Positions 27,867 through 36,319 are shown, counted from the first letter of the stretch. The stretch is 64,000 bases of DNA from Nostoc sp. UHCC 0302 (GCF_038096175.1 NZ_CP151101.1:294431-358430), one strand, 5' to 3'. Program-made: numbers and translations. Notes: generated from the letters alone by a model not told the origin.

Positions 27867-29612
27867 TCAAAAAGGATTATACTGCACGGAGAAGTAAAGC
27901 CCGTTTTCCTGCAACGTTGATTTCTTTGAGTCAATAGATACTAAAGGGATACCCCAGTCAAGACGAACGGTGAAACGATCTCCCTGTGACCAGCGTAACC
28001 CCAGACCGGCAGAAGCAAGGGTGTTGTAGTCTAGTTTATTTGTATAAGAGTTGTTCCAGACAAAACCAAAATCAACAAAAGGATTTATCTGTAATAATCC
28101 TTTGATTTTAGGGATGCTTAAAACTGGAATTTGGACTTCAGCTGATGTAAAAGCACCACTATCAGCAGGTAATAAGTCCTGCCGATACCCCCGTACACTT
28201 TCAATTCCACCAAGGCTAAACTGTTCTAAAGATGGTAGTGGTCTAGATCCAATTTGAGTATTTAGCCGGAGTAAAAGTAAGGTGTCAGGAGCTAATAAGC
28301 TTACCCACTGTGCTTGCCCTTGCCAATAAAAGAATCGACTGTCAGGGGAATCTTTATTCACAGTTGCATCGAACACACCTATGCCGAGGTTGAATTGTGA
28401 TCGCACTGCAAACACTTGAGTACTGTCACGAGTAGTCCATTCTTGAAAAAACCGCAAGGCCGACACTCTAGTGTGTCCTTCTCTGTCAGAACCCAATTGA
28501 GGAAAACCGATACGTTCTCCTAGTGGAGCATAAGTAACTTCGCTTCCTCGTCGGGAAGCAGTCATCCCTAGAGCAAATTCATGATGAACAGTTTGGATTA
28601 TTGGCTGGCGAAATGTTACTTCATAATATCGGAAAGCCGATTTGATATCTAAAGTATTGAAAGGACGTTCAATCACGTTGCTGTTGGCAGTACCGTAGTT
28701 AAAAGAGAGCGTCCCGTTTCGAGGGTTGAGAGGTAATGTGTAACTGGCGTTAATAAAGTTACTTGCATCAGTATTACTATAACCAACACTTAGACTATCC
28801 CCCGAAGAAAGCAAGTTAGCTTCATTTACTTGCAGTCGGCGTTGAAAACTTCCGACTGCAGGTGTTCGAGCATTGTCTAAAATTATTTGAGTGCTAAGGG
28901 TTTTCGCCTCTTCCACGTCTATGACCAAAATACTCTCACGAGGATTATTGTCACCTTGCAAATTAGCAGACAAGTTTTTAATCAGAGGATCAAGTTTTAG
29001 TAGCTGCAAGGTTTCCAATATTCTTTGTTGATTGAGAACACCATTGTTAGCGACAGTTATGCGAGAGCGGATATAGTTAGGATTTAAACGGCGAGTTCCT
29101 CGGACAGTAATACTTGTTAATTTACCTTCAACTACCTGAATTTTGATGATGCCAGATAAAATTGGTTGGGTTGGAATATAAGCGCCAGAAGTTATATAAC
29201 CCTTACTCACGTACAAGTCAGTAATCTTGGAACGAGCAAGATATAGCTCTGCCAGTGAGATAGGACGATTAGTGAATTCTTCAAGAACTTTAGCTAACTC
29301 TTGTTGAGTGAAAACTGTACTACCAACAACTTCAAATTTTTCCACAATGAAAGTTTCAGTCAGATTGCTAGGAAATTGTTCAGAGGGCGTAGGAACAGGA
29401 GTCGAAGGAGCCAGTAGTTGTCGAGAAGGCTCTTGCTGTGGCTCCTGGGGTTGGAGCGGGGCAGTAGAAGGCGGCTGAATATCGCTAGGTATGATTTGTG
29501 GAATTGTTGAGGGGCGCTCTGGAACTTGTGCTTTCAATGGTTTGGAAACTACGGCATTAAGCATAAGAAACACACCCAGAACCGCAATCTTTCTAGGGAA
29601 CTTATTGGTCAT
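27867..29612 (-). CDS. TpsB-family outer-membrane transporter (ShlB/FhaC/HecB type)
   Basis: A 581-residue two-partner secretion pore. A signal peptide (about 1-29, ending KAQ) and a Pro/Gln-rich linker (30-85) are followed by POTRA domains (FIVEKFEVVGSTVFTQQELA, VEGKLTSITVRGTRRLNPNY). The C-terminal part is a beta barrel with alternating hydrophobic strands; it contains VRGYRQDLLPADSGAFTSAE, the conserved loop-6 region, and ends in Phe (VQYNPF) as expected for barrel insertion. The natural substrate is the TpsA protein encoded at 23972-26485. It is the first gene of the minus-strand cluster. Confidence 0.9.
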   Translation of the reverse strand: MTNKFPRKIAVLGVFLMLNAVVSKPLKAQVPERPSTIPQIIPSDIQPPSTAPLQPQEPQQEPSRQLLAPSTPVPTPSEQFPSNLTETFIVEKFEVVGSTVFTQQELAKVLEEFTNRPISLAELYLARSKITDLYVSKGYITSGAYIPTQPILSGIIKIQVVEGKLTSITVRGTRRLNPNYIRSRITVANNGVLNQQRILETLQLLKLDPLIKNLSANLQGDNNPRESILVIDVEEAKTLSTQIILDNARTPAVGSFQRRLQVNEANLLSSGDSLSVGYSNTDASNFINASYTLPLNPRNGTLSFNYGTANSNVIERPFNTLDIKSAFRYYEVTFRQPIIQTVHHEFALGMTASRRGSEVTYAPLGERIGFPQLGSDREGHTRVSALRFFQEWTTRDSTQVFAVRSQFNLGIGVFDATVNKDSPDSRFFYWQGQAQWVSLLAPDTLLLLRLNTQIGSRPLPSLEQFSLGGIESVRGYRQDLLPADSGAFTSAEVQIPVLSIPKIKGLLQINPFVDFGFVWNNSYTNKLDYNTLASAGLGLRWSQGDRFTVRLDWGIPLVSIDSKKSTLQENGLYFSVQYNPF

Positions 29613-30043
29613 TCATTAAAACGCTGTTACTTTGATGCACGGTATTGCCATCAATAATCCTTAAAAAGGCTTTTGATGGTAATGTCATAAAATGTTGTTA
29701 ATTGCTGTCAACTAAACGAATATTATATCAGTAAATTAAAATGCGTATAAGTTTTTTATCAGTGATTTCTAAATAGTGAGTTAAATTTTTTTTGGTTATA
29801 CTTCAAAATGTCAAAATTTCTGTCTATCAACCTGATATTAATCATCAAAGCGGTGTTAATAGCGCGGCGAGCATCCTTGTTTACTTTGTAATTAAGTCAT
29901 ACTCGAATTCAGGAAATTGACTGTTTAAGTGTTAAAGATCAATGCTGTGTTTCTTTGAGGTTTGTAACTTTCCAGGACATTAATAGTTGACTTAGGTTCA
30001 TAAGTATTGTATACAAAAAGACCATTCGAGTTTTGGGATAAGC
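29613..30043. other. Intergenic region between divergent genes
   Basis: About 430 bp without a gene, separating the TpsB start from the CoiA-like gene; it must contain promoters for both. No specific motif stands out. Confidence 0.4.
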
Positions 30044-30964
30044 ATGGATATAGCACTGCGGGTATTTAGACATAATCAATACCTTGAGTTATTGCAAGCT
30101 AGTGATGTAGATGCAGATGATTTAACTGACTTAGTATGCCAATGCGTAGAATGTGGAAATTTTGTAGATTGGATACCACCGAATTCACCGGAGGCATTAA
30201 GAAAGAGATCAGCACACTTTCGTCATCCGCGGAATGTAGATAATAAATTGGCAATATATTGCGAAAAGCGAGTAAGTACATACAGTAGTGCCAAAGTTAA
30301 GAATTTGCAAAAAAGTATTACAGAAGCTCGTTCACGATATGTACGTAAAGAGTTTTGGAAATTGATGGCTAACTACTATTGTGAAGTACTCAATTTTCAG
30401 GTAAATGACATTCTCTTGGATGCAGATCCGAAATATCGAGAGATGGGGAGCTTATTAGCTACTAACTTTCGTGAAGAGCCAGGAAATTTCACAGATAACA
30501 TTTTGTCAATCATGGATTACGTCTTTCAAGGAATGCCAGTCTGGATCACTCATCCTTATCTAGGAAACAAAAGACGAATCATGCCGAATCCAAGTATGCA
30601 AAAATATTTCATGGAACACATGACAGGGAAGTTAAACAAAAAACTACATTACTTAATTTGCTTAGATGTTTTAAAGTTTATAAAAGAGTGTAAATCTTCT
30701 TGGGAAATATGTATTCGTTTGTTTACATTGGCTGCTTTCTGTATTATAGATTACTTTCAAACAGGTATACTACTAGGTTTAGAAGCTCCAGATGGAATGG
30801 AAATACTGATATGTGAAAAAGACGAACAAGGTAACATAAATTTCAATTTTTGGGAGAATGATAAAAATAAGCTAATTATTTACCATTATGCAATTGGTCA
30901 TGTTCTGGCATGGGTGGCGCTGACACCATATAATCAGACGATCCCTCAAGCTTCACCGAACTGA
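30044..30964 (+). CDS. CoiA-like hypothetical protein with N-terminal zinc-binding motif
   Basis: A 306-residue protein. Residues 32-75 show cysteines and histidines in the order VCQCVECGNFVDW, AHFRHP and YCEKR. This is the C-x2-C ... H-F-x-H ... C arrangement that opens competence-protein CoiA-like nucleases. The rest is helical with several Trp/Cys residues and a hydrophobic stretch LFTLAAFCIIDYFQTGILL (about 224-242) that could be a buried helix. No PD-(D/E)XK motif is certain. It is monocistronic and convergent with the thioredoxin-like pseudogene just downstream. DNA handling is inferred from the N-terminal resemblance only. Confidence 0.5.
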   Translation: MDIALRVFRHNQYLELLQASDVDADDLTDLVCQCVECGNFVDWIPPNSPEALRKRSAHFRHPRNVDNKLAIYCEKRVSTYSSAKVKNLQKSITEARSRYVRKEFWKLMANYYCEVLNFQVNDILLDADPKYREMGSLLATNFREEPGNFTDNILSIMDYVFQGMPVWITHPYLGNKRRIMPNPSMQKYFMEHMTGKLNKKLHYLICLDVLKFIKECKSSWEICIRLFTLAAFCIIDYFQTGILLGLEAPDGMEILICEKDEQGNINFNFWENDKNKLIIYHYAIGHVLAWVALTPYNQTIPQASPN

Positions 30965-30970
30965 CTCGCC

Positions 30971-31521
30971 CTAAAAAAATCTCGCCATGTGTACATACTT
31001 GAAATTCGTATGCCCCTTGTAACCAGAAGCCTTCGCTAGGTCTTTGAGATTTTGTACCCCGCTATACTGACGGCTATTGATAACCCATGTGGGGACACCG
31101 GGGATTTTCGCAGCGTCGCACCAGTCGGGATGAGCATTTAGACCCCGGCGATGTCTGCGACACGCCGCAAAGCGTCAACGCACTCGATTTTCACACTGTC
31201 GTTAATTATCTGGTACGCCTCTTTCCCAAACAGCAGCTTCTGCTCGTGGCAATGAGGACACCATCAGGACACGTACTCTTTCGCCCCAATATTGGCCAAA
31301 TGCCTCGCCAGGGCTAGTTCAGCTTCGCCGGAAGTAGTAGTGATTGGCCAGCCAACTCCAGTCCGAGGTTGTTCGTCGGGACGGAAGAATATTTTTTGCT
31401 CTTGTTGAGACTGAGTGGTTGTAGGGGCTTGTGCAGATAGTGAACTTATGGCACCGCAGGTAATTCCCACGGCTAATAGTCCGACTGCCCACAATTGTTT
31501 AGCAAACATATTATTGAACAT
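30971..31521 (-). pseudogene. Thioredoxin-like (CPHC) exported protein, inactivated by a nonsense codon and a 26-nt repeat
   Basis: It starts as an exported protein (signal LWAVGLLAVGITCGAISSLSA) and continues ALARHLANIGAKEYVS. A TGA then stands where a Trp is expected, just before WCPHCHEQKLLFGKEAYQII, the redox-active CPHC site. Further on, a 26-nt repeat at 31153-31178 breaks the frame. Removing it reads IECDRRGLNAHPDWC and then IPGVPTWVINSRQYSG to KASGYKGHTNFKYVHMA and a TAG at 30971-30973. This matches cyanobacterial thioredoxin-family proteins of the type fused to or working with VKOR. The full gene would be about 175 residues. Two lesions make it a pseudogene. Confidence 0.85.
31153..31178 (+). 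repeat. Small dispersed repeat (SDR5-like), second copy, inside a HIP1 octamer
   Basis: 26 nt starting GTCTGCGACACGCCGC and ending AGCGTCAA, flanked by GGCGAT and CGC. It is the same sequence family and the same insertion point within GCGAT^CGC as the copy at 4755-4782, though 2 nt shorter. Deleting it recreates GCGATCGC and restores the reading frame of the thioredoxin-like gene on the other strand. Confidence 0.85.
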
Positions 31522-31769
31522 AATCAGGCCAGTGCCGGATCATCTCATAGACATTACCCGCATTGCAGGACTTGAAAAAAATATTGTTTTGCAAGGAACT
31601 CATTGATATTGATTGAGGTCTGAATTAAATAATGTAGCCATCGCGTGTGAAAATAGTAAGTTGACTTGAGCCATGTAGTAGTGGTGAAAGAAGACTTAGC
31701 CATTGTTTTAACTCCGACCAGAGCCGAGGGATAAAACCAACCTGCTCAAAAGTAGTCAAGGAGAAATGC

Positions 31770-31916
31770 ATGACTGTTAGCAAAAAGCCTTACACCCAAC
31801 CCTTACTCACTGTTTATGGTGAAGTCTCAGCTTTAACCCAAGGTCTTAAAGATGGTAGCGCTTTGGATAAAGATTTTCCGACAGGAACTCCTAGAGGAAA
31901 GCTGACTTTCTCTTAA
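31770..31916 (+). CDS. Lasso-peptide precursor (orphan RiPP precursor)
   Basis: A 48-residue peptide with start ATG at 31770 and GGAG a few bases upstream. The leader KPYTQPLLTVYGEVSALTQ fits the lasso leader rule Y-x2-P-x-L-x3-G-x5-T exactly (Tyr8, Pro11, Leu13, Gly17, Thr23). Thr23 sits at position -2 of the predicted core, which begins with Gly25 (GLKDGSALDKDFPTGT...). Gly1 of the core can form a nine-residue macrolactam with Asp9. In lasso synthesis the leader is bound by a B1/RRE protein, cleaved by a B2 protease and cyclised by an asparagine-synthetase-like C protein. None of those genes is in the window, so the precursor is an orphan here. A 10-bp-stem hairpin follows it. Confidence 0.85.
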   Translation: MTVSKKPYTQPLLTVYGEVSALTQGLKDGSALDKDFPTGTPRGKLTFS

Positions 31917-31939
31917 TCAAGGCAAGGATAACTGAGCCG

Positions 31940-31972
31940 AGCCACTCCATACCTTTAAGTTGTGGAGTGGCT
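31940..31972 (+). terminator. Hairpin after the lasso precursor gene
   Basis: Perfect 10-bp stem AGCCACTCCA/TGGAGTGGCT with a 13-nt loop, 24 bp after the precursor stop. The plus strand continues with A-rich rather than T-rich sequence, so it is not a textbook terminator. It may act as a 3'-end stabiliser. Confidence 0.5.
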
Positions 31973-32042
31973 GAATTAAAAAAAATCTCTGAGATTGTTA
32001 GGCAATTATGATGAATAGCAAGTAAAAATATTGTATTTAATA

Positions 32043-32175
32043 TTACTGACAACAGAAATTATCTACGCATATATCCCACAATACATTAGACAGTTGCCAG
32101 CTAGAGTTACTAACCGAGCGTAGAGATATAGTTCAGATAGTGGCCTTCGACGTATGCAGGTAGTGTGGCTTCATT
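32043..32175 (-). pseudogene. Degenerate copy of a plasmid hypothetical gene (family of 40126-40392)
   Basis: On the minus strand the frame reads LRSVSNSSWQLSNVLWDICV and DNFCCQ before a TAA at 32043-32045. This aligns with the C-terminus LRSVGNSGWQPSDVWRDIRV of the intact 88-residue gene at 40126. A frameshift separates it from upstream PAYVEGHYLNYI. A third copy lies at 36073-36180. It is too decayed to be functional. Confidence 0.6.
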
Positions 32176-32221
32176 ACGCTGAGCGTGATTTTGGTGAAGA
32201 ATAACGTGGGAGAAGAGTTAT

Positions 32222-32587
32222 ATGTTCAGTAATGAAGGTTTCCGCGATGGGCTGTGGTTCATGAACCCGATGACCGCAGAAGACTTACAGCAGCAGAAAT
32301 TACGTGAGTTGTTGATAGAATTGCCTAGCACGCCGGAAGAAATGTGGACGTTCCTGTCGCCGGAGAATTTGAACCGGAATCATCTACCCTTTCCAGCGTC
32401 GGACTTTAACCCTGTTCTGTCACTTCCGGAAAACAATAATCGTAGCGAAACGCTGGAACTTTTATCTAATCAAGCTTTGAGCTTTTCTTTTCTAATAGAA
32501 ACTACAATTTGTAGCCAAAAACCCAAAAGTAAAGCTCCCAAAGGCTTTCAGGCACTGGTTGCTCCCAAAGTGACAGAACAGGATTAA
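32222..32587 (+). CDS. Hypothetical protein
   Basis: A 121-residue protein preceded by a GGAGAAG ribosome-binding site 7-8 nt before the ATG. The N-terminal half is rich in Trp/Phe/Met (LWFMNPMTAEDLQQQKLREL, then PEEMWTFLSPENLN) and the C-terminal tail is basic. The family is not recognised. It is the next plus-strand gene after the lasso precursor (305 bp apart), but it has no motif of a lasso maturation enzyme. A role with the precursor cannot be claimed. A further 60-codon open stretch without a start codon follows it, to a TAG at 32760-32762, and looks like decayed coding sequence. Confidence 0.45.
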   Translation: MFSNEGFRDGLWFMNPMTAEDLQQQKLRELLIELPSTPEEMWTFLSPENLNRNHLPFPASDFNPVLSLPENNNRSETLELLSNQALSFSFLIETTICSQKPKSKAPKGFQALVAPKVTEQD

Positions 32588-32813
32588 TCTTCCAGGCATT
32601 GGCGAGTGCTGTGGAGAGGAGCTAGCAGTTTTGTATTCATCAGAAGACGAAAGGCTTTTTGTACGCTCGTATAGTGGAGTTGTATCGGCGATAAAGCGCT
32701 CTGATGTCTCGCTTCGTGAGTGGTTAGGGTTGTGGTTGATTGCCCTTGTTCCTAGAAAATAGATGAAGATATGCCTCCGATTGGGGGCATTAGTTTTTTT
32801 GAGCTTGTTTCAT

Positions 32814-33124
32814 GACAAGCTTAAGCAATTGGGTGCAACGCTAACCGGAGTGGTGGATCGGATGAAGATCGTAAGCTCGTGTATCGAGAGCGTGATCCTG
32901 GCGATCGCAGTATTGTCAGAATCTGGCTCACGGATGAAGGAAGGAATTTAATGAAAGTCTTACCATCTGTGGGCGCACAGACAATCAACAAGGCAGCTGA
33001 AGGTATATCAGAGGTGGAATCAAAAGCCGCCTTGAAGATATTGGATCAAGTGGATGAAAGCCAATTGCACTATTTACTAACTAGTATTTTACATCCTTTG
33101 AATATTGTTTTATGGCTCAGGTAG
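32814..33124 (+). pseudogene. MarR-family regulator remnant, frameshifted
   Basis: Two frames together give KQLGATLTGVVDRM, the recognition-helix part of a MarR-type winged helix. After a one-base shift near 32868 they give RKLVYRERDPGDRSIVRIWL and TDEGR, the wing, then a helical tail ending at 33124. The N-terminal dimerisation helix is missing. The DRR-type wing with RERDPGDRS...WLTDEG is diagnostic of MarR. It is not functional. Confidence 0.7.
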
Positions 33125-34123
33125 AATCATCGCCTAGCAAGCCTTTGAAGCTATTTAAGTTTAGGACAATGTATTTATTCTTACAGAAAATCTTAAGAAC
33201 TATGTCTATCTACAGAGTATAGAATATCCGCTGATCCTAAGCGATATTGAGAATGTATAAATAGAAAATTTAAATAGAAAGTTTACTTTGTTTACCCCCT
33301 ACTTTCCAATATTAGAGATTGTAGGGGTTTATTTAACTTTTGTTATTGAAGTACTTGAAATTAATGTTCAGCCTTTGGTCAGGTCTAAGTATTAGTCGTA
33401 TGCCTTCGTAAACTTGACTATTTCTTGGATAAAAGGAAAGGCTTTTAATCCCTTTCCCTTTAACATGAACCCCAATCTCCAAGAAAACTTTTTTTGTTTG
33501 GCAAATTACTATTCGCTTTATCAAGCAAGAGTGATTTCAGCTTTTGGCTCCGAGTCGAATGGCACGCTTGGAAACGTGAAACTTGGTCTAGGCTCTTTGT
33601 TGGGAGTAGAGCGTAGAGTGTAGTGCTGTGAACTTTTCTGCTTGATTGCGATAAGCGAGAGCTTAAGCCTTGGACTTAAGAGCGGGAGGCTGTGCCAATG
33701 GAGATGAAGACAGCAAACGGCGATCGCCCTGCTTTCTGTGCTTGCCTCAACGAATAGGTAAAGGAGTAGGGGAGCAGGGGAGAGGCTTGTACAAGTTATT
33801 TCTCCTCTGCTCCTGGAGCTAACCGCTATGCAAAGTTTATGAGAGCAGAGTATTACATATAGAATTTTATTGGCTGACTTTTTCGCTATTAGGCAAAATT
33901 TGAGTCGATAATCTTCTAAATAAACAGCGTTACACAATCACTACGATACGATTGTGCAACGCCTAATTTGCAATACCTTCAGAAAAATTCTTCTTTTATT
34001 TAATCAACTTTCATCACTATGGTATTGCCATTGATATGAAGCAATCAGCGAAGGCTCAATCGCCACTGTGAGAATTCTTGCCATCTTCATGACCAATCAG
34101 GGCCATGTGTTCTCTATGTTGGC
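33125..34123. other. Noncoding, repeat-bearing region of about 1 kb
   Basis: No convincing gene. It contains a copy of the CGAATGGCACGCTTG repeat family (33556-33624). A segment near 33660-33700 (CTTAAGAGCGGGAGGCTGTGC) is repeated in inverted form near 37637-37672. A GC-rich inverted pair occurs around 33770-33825 (GGGGAGCAGGGGAGAGG against CCTCTGCTCCTG). The content is Nostoc-type intergenic repeat debris. Confidence 0.5.
33556..33624 (+). repeat. Dispersed repeat, CGAATGGCACGCTTG family, long copy
   Basis: CGAATGGCACGCTTG at 33556-33570, followed by GAAACGTGAAA and a tail with TTGTTGGGAGTAGAG. The same core and tail recur at 57086-57158. The core alone recurs at 63730 (plus strand) and at 55055 and 63956 (inverted). 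Confidence 0.65.
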
Positions 34124-34345
34124 TTATGCTTGACCACCCTTACGCCCAGCTTCACGAGCTTCCTCGGAAGTGAACTCATGAGCAGTACCTTTCTCATGGG
34201 CAATTTTTCCAGCTTCACTAGCTTCTTCTGAAGTGAATTCATGAGCAGTGCCTTTTTCATGGGCAGCTTGTCCACCTTTGCTTGCGATTTCGCGCTGCTT
34301 ATCTTCATCCATAGAAGCAAAGCCGCGGTTGCTAGTATCTGACAT
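34124..34345 (-). CDS. KGG-motif stress protein (con-10/YciG-like)
   Basis: A 73-residue, highly hydrophilic protein beginning MSDTSNRGFASMDEDKQREI, then ASKGGQAAHEKGTAHEFTSE and a repeat of HEKGTAHEFTSEEA, ending AGRKGGQA. The KGG and HEKGTAHEFTSEEA signatures define a small stress-linked family present in many bacteria and fungi. Such proteins lack a stable fold and accumulate under desiccation or stationary conditions. The two near-identical blocks show an internal duplication of about 20 residues. It is monocistronic and its start lies 151 bp from the second ISAzo13-type copy. Confidence 0.85.
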   Translation of the reverse strand: MSDTSNRGFASMDEDKQREIASKGGQAAHEKGTAHEFTSEEASEAGKIAHEKGTAHEFTSEEAREAGRKGGQA

Positions 34346-34495
34346 AATAGAACTCCTTGTAAATAATCAAAGGTCTGTAGCTTTTGAGCTCGTAAAAACC
34401 TCAAAAAGCTTTTGATTTGAGTTGTCTTATTGCTTAAAGTTAGCTCTGCAAATGTACTAAATTCATGGTTCTTTAGAGATAAATAGTTACACCTA

Positions 34496-35820
34496 AGGTG
34501 ATTTCTAGGAAAGAATTTACCAATGGAGGTAAAATGTACCCTTAATGCAAAGAAAACAGGAGCAAGCATTTGGATACGTTAGCCACAGCCACCGCACCCA
34601 AATCATTAACACCATCGCAAATTGAAGACTTGCGGTTGGCAGCATCGAAAATGAATGGAGTAGAACGTCGCAGTTTTCAGGCAGAGATGGCATTGAAATA
34701 TTGCCAGGGAAGCACAAGGCTTGCAGAAAAGTTATTTGGCTGGGGTAGACAGAATATAAAGGTAGGATTGGCAGAAAAACGAACAGGGATAACCTGTGTA
34801 GGATTACAGTCAACCTTTAGTGGAGCAAAGCGTTGGGAGGAGAAACAACCGGAAGTTGCATTGTCACTGCAACAGCTTGCAGAATCTTATGCTCAACAAG
34901 ACCCAACATTTAAAACATCATTAGCCTATACCAGACTAACAGCAGCATCGGCGTTGAAAGAATTAAAAGAGCTTGGATTTAGCCAAGAGCAATTGCCAGG
35001 AGCCAGTACAATGGCACAAGTATTGAACCGAATGGGCTATCGTCTTCGCAAAGTCGTAAAAGCCAAACCTCAAAAAAAATTGCACAAACAGACGACATCT
35101 TCAACAACATTAAAGAATTTCAGAATCTTGCAACAAGCGAATCAGTCAAGAGACTAAGCATAGACTGTAAAGCCACCGTCAATATTGGAGATTATTCGCG
35201 TGGCGGAAAAACCAGAGGGGACAATCAAGCTAGCGACCATGATATGGGATGCAAGGAAAAATACATTCCTTGTGGAATTGTAGACGAAGACAATGGGCAA
35301 CTACATATTATCTTTGGCAGTTCCTATAAAACCAGCGATTTCATTGTTGATAACCTGATTCATTGGTGGAAAACAATTACACCAGAACAAAGACGGGATA
35401 GCGAACTGATACAAATTAAAATTGATAACGGTCCCGAAAGTAGCGGAGTACGAACTCAATTCTTAAAAAGGATGGTTGAATTTGTTGATCAGATTAACAG
35501 ACCGATTCAATTACTTTACTATCCCCCCTACCATAGTAAATATAATCCTATAGAGCGCTGCTGGGGCATTCTTGAACAGCATTGGAATGGAACCAAGCTT
35601 GTTGATGTTGAAACTATGCTCTCATGGGCTTCTAGCATGACTTGGAAAGGGCTACATCCAATTTTGGCTTTAAGCAACATTGTTTACCAAAAAGGGATTT
35701 CTCTGACTAAGAAAGCCATGAAGCAAGTCGAGTCGAGATTGCAGAGAAATCCACTTTTGCCCAAATGGGATATCTTGATTCGACCACTTTAGCTGGTAAT
35801 TTCTTTTTCAAAAATCACCT
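34496..35820 (+). mobile_element. ISAzo13-family-like insertion sequence, copy 2 (1325 bp, inverted relative to copy 1)
   Basis: Same length, ends and encoded proteins as 7574-8898, in opposite orientation. The left end reads AGGTGATTTCTAGG and the right end AAAATCACCT. No clear target duplication. On its right it interrupts an open frame (35821-36033). The two inverted copies enclose 25.6 kb and are substrates for inversion by homologous recombination. Confidence 0.9.
34570..35792 (+). CDS. Transposase, ISAzo13-like, expressed through a -1 frameshift (copy 2)
   Basis: Frame one is 34570-35157 and frame two runs to 35792; both are identical at the protein level to copy 1. The run of eight A residues at about 35075-35082 (within CCTCAAAAAAAATTG) forms the slippery A-AAA-AAA site. 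After the -1 shift, the frame continues IAQTDDIFNNIKEFQNLATS and leads without a stop into the DDE domain (ATVNIGDYS Asp, IDNGPESS Asp, NPIERCWG Glu). The intact site in both copies, with identical sequence, suggests recent transposition and a functional element. Confidence 0.85.
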
Positions 35821-36033
35821 AAGTTCTACTGAAGATATATAACTAAAGTTATCATTGCTATAAAGTTCAATCTTGAAATTCTTCTCAAAAAGACCAGTAT
35901 GACTTCGTAGATTGCAAATTTTCACAGCCGAAGATAAAGAACTGTCGGCAACCATGAGATTAATATATACATCCAAGTCACTTAAAGGGTTACAGTATAC
36001 TTGAATTTGTGTAAACCTAATTGAGGTAACTAG
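35821..36033 (-). pseudogene. Fragment of an unknown gene interrupted by IS copy 2
   Basis: A minus-strand open stretch of about 70 codons (TQIQVYCNPLSDLDVYINLM, then SSAVKICNLRSHTGLFEKNF) that ends where the IS begins. It has no upstream start within the open part. It is not recognised. The continuation is not found on the other side of the IS. Confidence 0.4.
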
Positions 36034-36072
36034 TTAAAATTATAAGCTTGTCTTTTACTTAGCTATATTCGC

Positions 36073-36180
36073 TTAGTCAAATTCACCACAGAAGTCATCC
36101 ACCCGGATGTCGCGCCACACGTCAGACGGTTGCCAACCGGAGTTACCAACCGAGCGTAAGGGGCGATATTCGGGAAGGTA
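36073..36180 (-). pseudogene. Second partial copy of the plasmid hypothetical gene (family of 40126-40392)
   Basis: Minus-strand coding for EYRPLRSVGNSGWQPSDVWR followed by DIRVDDFCGEFD and a TAA at 36073-36075. It is nearly identical to the end of the gene at 40126-40392. Upstream coding is missing. Confidence 0.65.
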
Positions 36181-36202
36181 GGTGGTTATTTTTTCCCACG
36201 AA

Positions 36203-36319
36203 TTATTGAATCAGACCCAGAATAAGTAAAGTTTGTTGTCTCGGTTTTAAACGCTCTGCTTCGCCCGCCTTAACAATGAAGCGCTCGCTGTTATTGTTGT
36301 GAAACTTGACTTTTGCCAT
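36203..36319 (-). CDS. Small ORF of 38 residues, possible peptide or remnant
   Basis: MAKVKFHNNNSERFIVKAGE, then AERLKPRQQTLLILGLIQ. The composition (a basic N-terminus and a clean frame between ATG and TAA) looks like coding sequence, but no ribosome-binding site is convincing and the family is unknown. It lies between two gene remnants on the same strand. Confidence 0.25.
   Translation of the reverse strand: MAKVKFHNNNSERFIVKAGEAERLKPRQQTLLILGLIQ

Noticed and set aside
31087..31317. Plus-strand frame of 76 codons over the thioredoxin-like pseudogene
   Set aside because: It is antisense to recognisable thioredoxin-family coding sequence and exists only because of the 26-nt insertion.
30971..33124. 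Lasso maturation genes beside the precursor
   Set aside because: The neighbouring frames (CoiA-like, thioredoxin pseudogene, 121-residue unknown, MarR remnant) show no RRE, protease or asparagine-synthetase-like motifs.
34114..34569. A 151-codon minus-strand frame covering the KGG gene
   Set aside because: It is the same DNA read out of phase with the clearly recognisable KGG protein and runs into IS terminal sequence.
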